Below the pieces are notes generated by a model. That model did no database searches. It was not told the DNA's origin and was given only the letters and a program-made list of their open reading frames with translations. Made by a program: the position numbers and the translations under genes. DNA of 23,974 nucleotides from assembly GCA_938046775.1 (NCBI GenBank), contig CALIXB010000020.1, forward strand, positions 1-23,974, written 5' to 3'. This DNA comes from an uncultured Candidatus Saccharibacteria bacterium. Its GTDB lineage: Bacteria > Patescibacteriota > Saccharimonadia > Saccharimonadales > Saccharimonadaceae. Shown one piece after another: positions 22,414-23,974 of the stretch (positions within the stretch are counted from its first letter, which is position 1; every line of letters starts with the position of its first letter).

Positions 22414-22620
22414 ATGGCTTACAAGCATACCAATTCAAAGGGCATCACATACTACTTGCATAAGACTGACGTAACTTTGCGCGGCGGCAAGACTCAAACC
22501 ATCTATTTCTTCGCTAAGGTTGAGAAGAACGAGAAGGGCACTCCATGTGATTTGCCAGAAGATCGTATTGTAAAAGAAAATCCACGCAACGGTTTCTTGA
22601 CAATCTCTAAGAAGAAATAG
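22414..22620 (+). CDS. Small conserved CPR-type protein
   Basis: 68 residues, soluble, lysine-rich. The pattern MAYKHTNSKG, TYYLH, DVTLRGGKTQTIYFF, a variable loop, then DLPEDRIVKENPRNG and a basic tail is one I recall from many Candidate Phyla Radiation genomes as a short uncharacterised protein; I cannot confirm this by search. Size and charge suggest nucleic-acid or ribosome binding, but nothing proves it. It combines a perfect -35 with a perfect ribosome site, so it is probably highly expressed. One Cys only. Ends in TAG; a terminator follows at 22682. Confidence 0.85.
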   Translation: MAYKHTNSKGITYYLHKTDVTLRGGKTQTIYFFAKVEKNEKGTPCDLPEDRIVKENPRNGFLTISKKK

Positions 22621-22628
22621 TCTTTTGC

Positions 22629-22668
22629 TTGCACCATAAGCGTGTTTGGTGATATAGTATAACCAAAC
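22629..22668 (+). promoter_or_regulatory. Promoter-like element within a dyad
   Basis: TTGCAC (22629-22634), 18-base spacer, TATAGT (22653-22658). The -10 lies in the loop of a perfect 7-base inverted repeat GTTTGGT/ACCAAAC (22644-22650, 22662-22668). If used, it would give an RNA of about 50 bases ending at the terminator at 22713. Confidence 0.35.
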
Positions 22669-22681
22669 AAACAGGTGCCAC

Positions 22682-22713
22682 AACTCCTCTGCAAAATAGC
22701 AGGGGAGTTTTTT
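22682..22713 (+). terminator. Intrinsic terminator
   Basis: 11-base stem AACTCCTCTGC/GCAGGGGAGTT (22682-22692, 22699-22709) with one G-U pair, 6-base loop, and six T residues (22708-22713). Ends the small-protein unit. Confidence 0.9.
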
Positions 22714-22720
22714 GATGAGG

Positions 22721-22749
22721 TTGATTATTTGTGGATATTGTGATATAAT
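22721..22749 (+). promoter_or_regulatory. Promoter of WhiB-like gene, leaderless type
   Basis: TTGATT (22721-22726), exactly 17 bases, TATAAT (22744-22749) with extended TGA. ATG 22759 follows after 9 bases. No Shine-Dalgarno. Confidence 0.75.
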
Positions 22750-22758
22750 AGCTAATAT

Positions 22759-23250
22759 ATGAAGTCGAAGACGGTTGAAGTGTTGAAGCTTGCTAGACCG
22801 AACAGAGCGGGCATTATTGATGTTGTTGATTCGGACGGTAATGTTGTGCCGCTGGATTATTCAGGTGAAGATTTTGTTCCTGATGTGAATAGTTGTAGTG
22901 GTAAAGATTTTACAAAGAGAAATAGAACTATAGTTGAGATGTGTGATCTTTTCGGCGGGATTCGTAGTCGTGCTGGCTTTGCCGAATATCATAGAGATCG
23001 TGGCGACTATGATCGGGCTCGTCGCATAGAAAGAAACAGGGGTAGTGATATTTCTGAAGTTGGCAGGCTTGCTATAAATGCTTGTGAAGTATGTCCACTT
23101 AAGCTTGATTGTAAACTGTATGGTAAATTAGGGAATGCTGTCCTAAATAATGCTATTGATTATAAAAAGGTTCGCGCGGCTACATCTCTGACTAAAGCGG
23201 GTAAGAAACGTTCGGGTTGGAATAAGGGTTGCATAGATAATAATGCGTAA
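22759..23250 (+). CDS. WhiB-like cysteine protein (possible Fe-S regulator)
   Basis: 163 residues, soluble, basic. Cys109-x2-Cys112-x5-Cys118 in NACEVCPLKLDCKLYG matches the C-terminal cysteine triad of WhiB-family iron-sulfur regulators (Cx2Cx5C followed by a Tyr/Ala position). Cys46 or Cys62 could supply the fourth ligand. The usual GVWGG turn is absent; SGWNKG (152-157) is a possible distant counterpart. The N-terminal 40 residues include a DSDGNVVPLDY strand pair not seen in WhiB. WhiB proteins are otherwise an actinobacterial and actinophage family. This is motif-level evidence only; an unrelated zinc or Fe-S protein is possible. Ends in TAA, followed directly by a terminator. Confidence 0.7.
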   Translation: MKSKTVEVLKLARPNRAGIIDVVDSDGNVVPLDYSGEDFVPDVNSCSGKDFTKRNRTIVEMCDLFGGIRSRAGFAEYHRDRGDYDRARRIERNRGSDISEVGRLAINACEVCPLKLDCKLYGKLGNAVLNNAIDYKKVRAATSLTKAGKKRSGWNKGCIDNNA

Positions 23251-23252
23251 AG

Positions 23253-23284
23253 AAAAACCCCCTTCTGAAAGAAGAGGGGTTTTT
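23253..23284. terminator. Bidirectional terminator between WhiB-like gene and tRNA
   Basis: AAAAACCCCCTTC (23253-23265) and GAAG-A-GGGGTTTTT (23271-23284) pair with one bulged A (23275) around a TGAAA loop. Runs of T on both strands let it end the plus-strand gene and the minus-strand tRNA transcript, whose CCA end is 3 bases away. Confidence 0.92.
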
Positions 23285-23286
23285 CT

Positions 23287-23363
23287 TGGTGGCGGGGGTA
23301 GGATTTGAACCTACGACCTTTTGGTTATGAGCCAAACGAGCTACCAGGCTGCTCTACCCCGCG
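23287..23363 (-). tRNA. Initiator tRNA-fMet (CAU)
   Basis: 77-base cloverleaf with encoded CCA. Minus-strand 5' end CGCGGGG pairs with CCCCGCC except at the first pair, C1 x C72, the unpaired 1-72 position typical of bacterial initiators (C1 x A72 is more usual). D arm has A11-U24 and the extra loop base 17a, as in initiators; T arm GTAGG/CCTAC with loop TTCAAAT; anticodon loop CTCATAA. The anticodon stem is TTTGG/CCAAA: only two of the three G-C pairs usual at 29-31/39-41 remain. Its promoter lies at 23374-23402. Confidence 0.93.
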
Positions 23364-23373
23364 ATACCTAGTT

Positions 23374-23402
23374 ATAATATCAGGTTGGCATAATAATTGC
23401 AA
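23374..23402 (-). promoter_or_regulatory. Promoter of initiator tRNA
   Basis: Minus strand: TTGCAA (plus 23397-23402), 17-base spacer, TATTAT (plus 23374-23379), giving a start about 4-5 bases before the mature tRNA 5' end. Confidence 0.65.
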
Positions 23403-23406
23403 CAAG

Positions 23407-23832
23407 TTAGCGTTTGTGACTATTCCCGCCAAACAAAAAGTTCATCCATTGTTGGAAATTACTGTCGGTTCGTACGGTGTTTGGTGTGGGTTTTTCTGCA
23501 GCAGCCGTATCTTCGAATGACTGGGTGATTAGCTGCTTCTCACCAGGTAGACCTTTGCCAGTTCGTTGCCTGAGGGTTAGTTCTTGATACTCTTCACTTT
23601 GGTAGTATTTTGACTCATATTCCAGTAGGGAAACTTGTAGCTTCTCGATCTCTACTTGCTGGCGTTTATTCTCAATAGTGCGCTGTAGCTCGTAATTTTT
23701 TTGCATTGATTCAATGGAGCCCCAAGCCCAACTCATGGCAATTAAAACAGCCACAGCAATAACAATATTATTTAAAGTTAAATAATCGTGCTGCACCCTG
23801 TAAATTAATCGTTTGAGTTTTAGTTTGTTCAT
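23407..23832 (-). CDS. FtsB/DivIC-like septum formation initiator protein
   Basis: 141 residues: basic cytoplasmic N-terminus (about 1-20), one TM (about 22-38), a coiled coil (about 42-75, ELQRTIENKRQQVEIEKL), then YYQSEEYQELTLRQRTGKGLPGE (about 76-98), the FtsB/DivIC hallmark that follows the coil, and a disordered polar tail. Such bitopic proteins join FtsL and FtsQ/DivIB in the division complex. The call rests on topology plus that motif. Its extended -10, TGCTACAAT, is on the minus strand (plus 23861-23869), giving a leader of about 20 bases with no Shine-Dalgarno. It lies between two CAU tRNA genes on the same strand. Ends in TAA. Confidence 0.85.
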   Translation of the reverse strand: MNKLKLKRLIYRVQHDYLTLNNIVIAVAVLIAMSWAWGSIESMQKNYELQRTIENKRQQVEIEKLQVSLLEYESKYYQSEEYQELTLRQRTGKGLPGEKQLITQSFEDTAAAEKPTPNTVRTDSNFQQWMNFLFGGNSHKR

Positions 23833-23919
23833 TTTACAAATTTAACAGTTACCACATAATATTGTAGCAGGAATAATAAAAATATTCATCTTATGATTAT
23901 CAATTTCAAGTTCAGTCGG

Positions 23920-23974
23920 TGGTGGGGGCGGCTGGGATCGAACCAGCGACCAATCGGTTATGAGCCGACTGCTC
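23920..23974 (-). tRNA. tRNA-Met (CAU), elongator likely, 5' part outside window
   Basis: The 3' 55 bases of a tRNA with encoded CCA: anticodon stem GTCGG/CCGAT with loop CTCATAA, T arm GCTGG/CCAGC with loop TTCGATC, acceptor strand CGCCCCC, discriminator A. It differs from the initiator at 23287, so it is elongator tRNA-Met or the tRNA-Ile whose CAU is modified to lysidine; the missing acceptor and D arm prevent a decision. Confidence 0.88.

Noticed and set aside
1..23974. UGA recoding to glycine or tryptophan
   Set aside because: All genes are full length without in-frame TGA, so no recoding is needed to explain any of them.
1..23974. Insertion sequences, prophage genes, CRISPR arrays or attachment sites
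   Set aside because: I saw no transposase, integrase, phage structural gene or direct-repeat array; the tRNA 3' ends are not repeated elsewhere in the window as far as I can see by eye.

Overview
The window is a gene-dense (about 95% genic), low-to-mid GC bacterial segment. It carries a complete arginine deiminase operon (arcA-arcB-arcD-arcC), small secreted and membrane proteins, two CorA paralogues, and a short lysine-rich protein of a type I recall from Candidate Phyla Radiation genomes. Together with the very tight packing this points to a host-associated Saccharibacterium (TM7), most like the oral Nanosynbacter group. That placement is inference from gene content, not a database match. 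The standard code fits: every gene reads through without internal stops.

Layout. 1-1943: ABC exporter, cut at its 5' end. 1951-3426: a divergent pair, an EreA/ChaN-superfamily protein (-) and a TylF-type methyltransferase (+). 3411-8288: the arc operon, from an extended -10 promoter to a clear terminator. It imports arginine, splits it to citrulline and ammonia, then to ornithine and carbamoyl phosphate, and ends in carbamate kinase making ATP; this is an energy pathway for a cell with sparse metabolism. 8318-10212: two tandem CorA magnesium-channel paralogues. 10213-10564: a 352-base spacer with a promoter-like element, an inverted repeat, a possible 30-residue ORF and a strong terminator. 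10565-13115: membrane-anchored DsbA-like thioredoxin (-), CBS-domain membrane protein (+), membrane-anchored Mrr-type nuclease with a topoisomerase zinc finger (-). 13167-14945: aspS. 14998-16810 (-): small membrane protein, GH5 exo-glucanase-like protein, VIT1/CCC1 metal transporter. 16856-18407 (+): YtxG/YtxH-like envelope-stress pair, then a coupled pair of unknown secreted and membrane proteins. 18409-21597: mscS (-), trmB (+), MazG-like (+), murC (-). 21681-23250 (+): two-TM protein, small conserved protein with strong signals, WhiB-like cysteine protein. 23287-23974 (-): initiator tRNA, FtsB/DivIC-like protein, and a partial second CAU tRNA.

Two genome-wide habits show here. First, none of the 28 confident protein genes ends in TGA (17 TAA, 11 TAG). 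Second, about fourteen genes have a -10 hexamer, often with an upstream TGn, ending only 6-9 bases before the ATG and no Shine-Dalgarno sequence, which predicts leaderless mRNAs. Genes in operons and a few others have a clear Shine-Dalgarno instead. I revised several starts on this basis.
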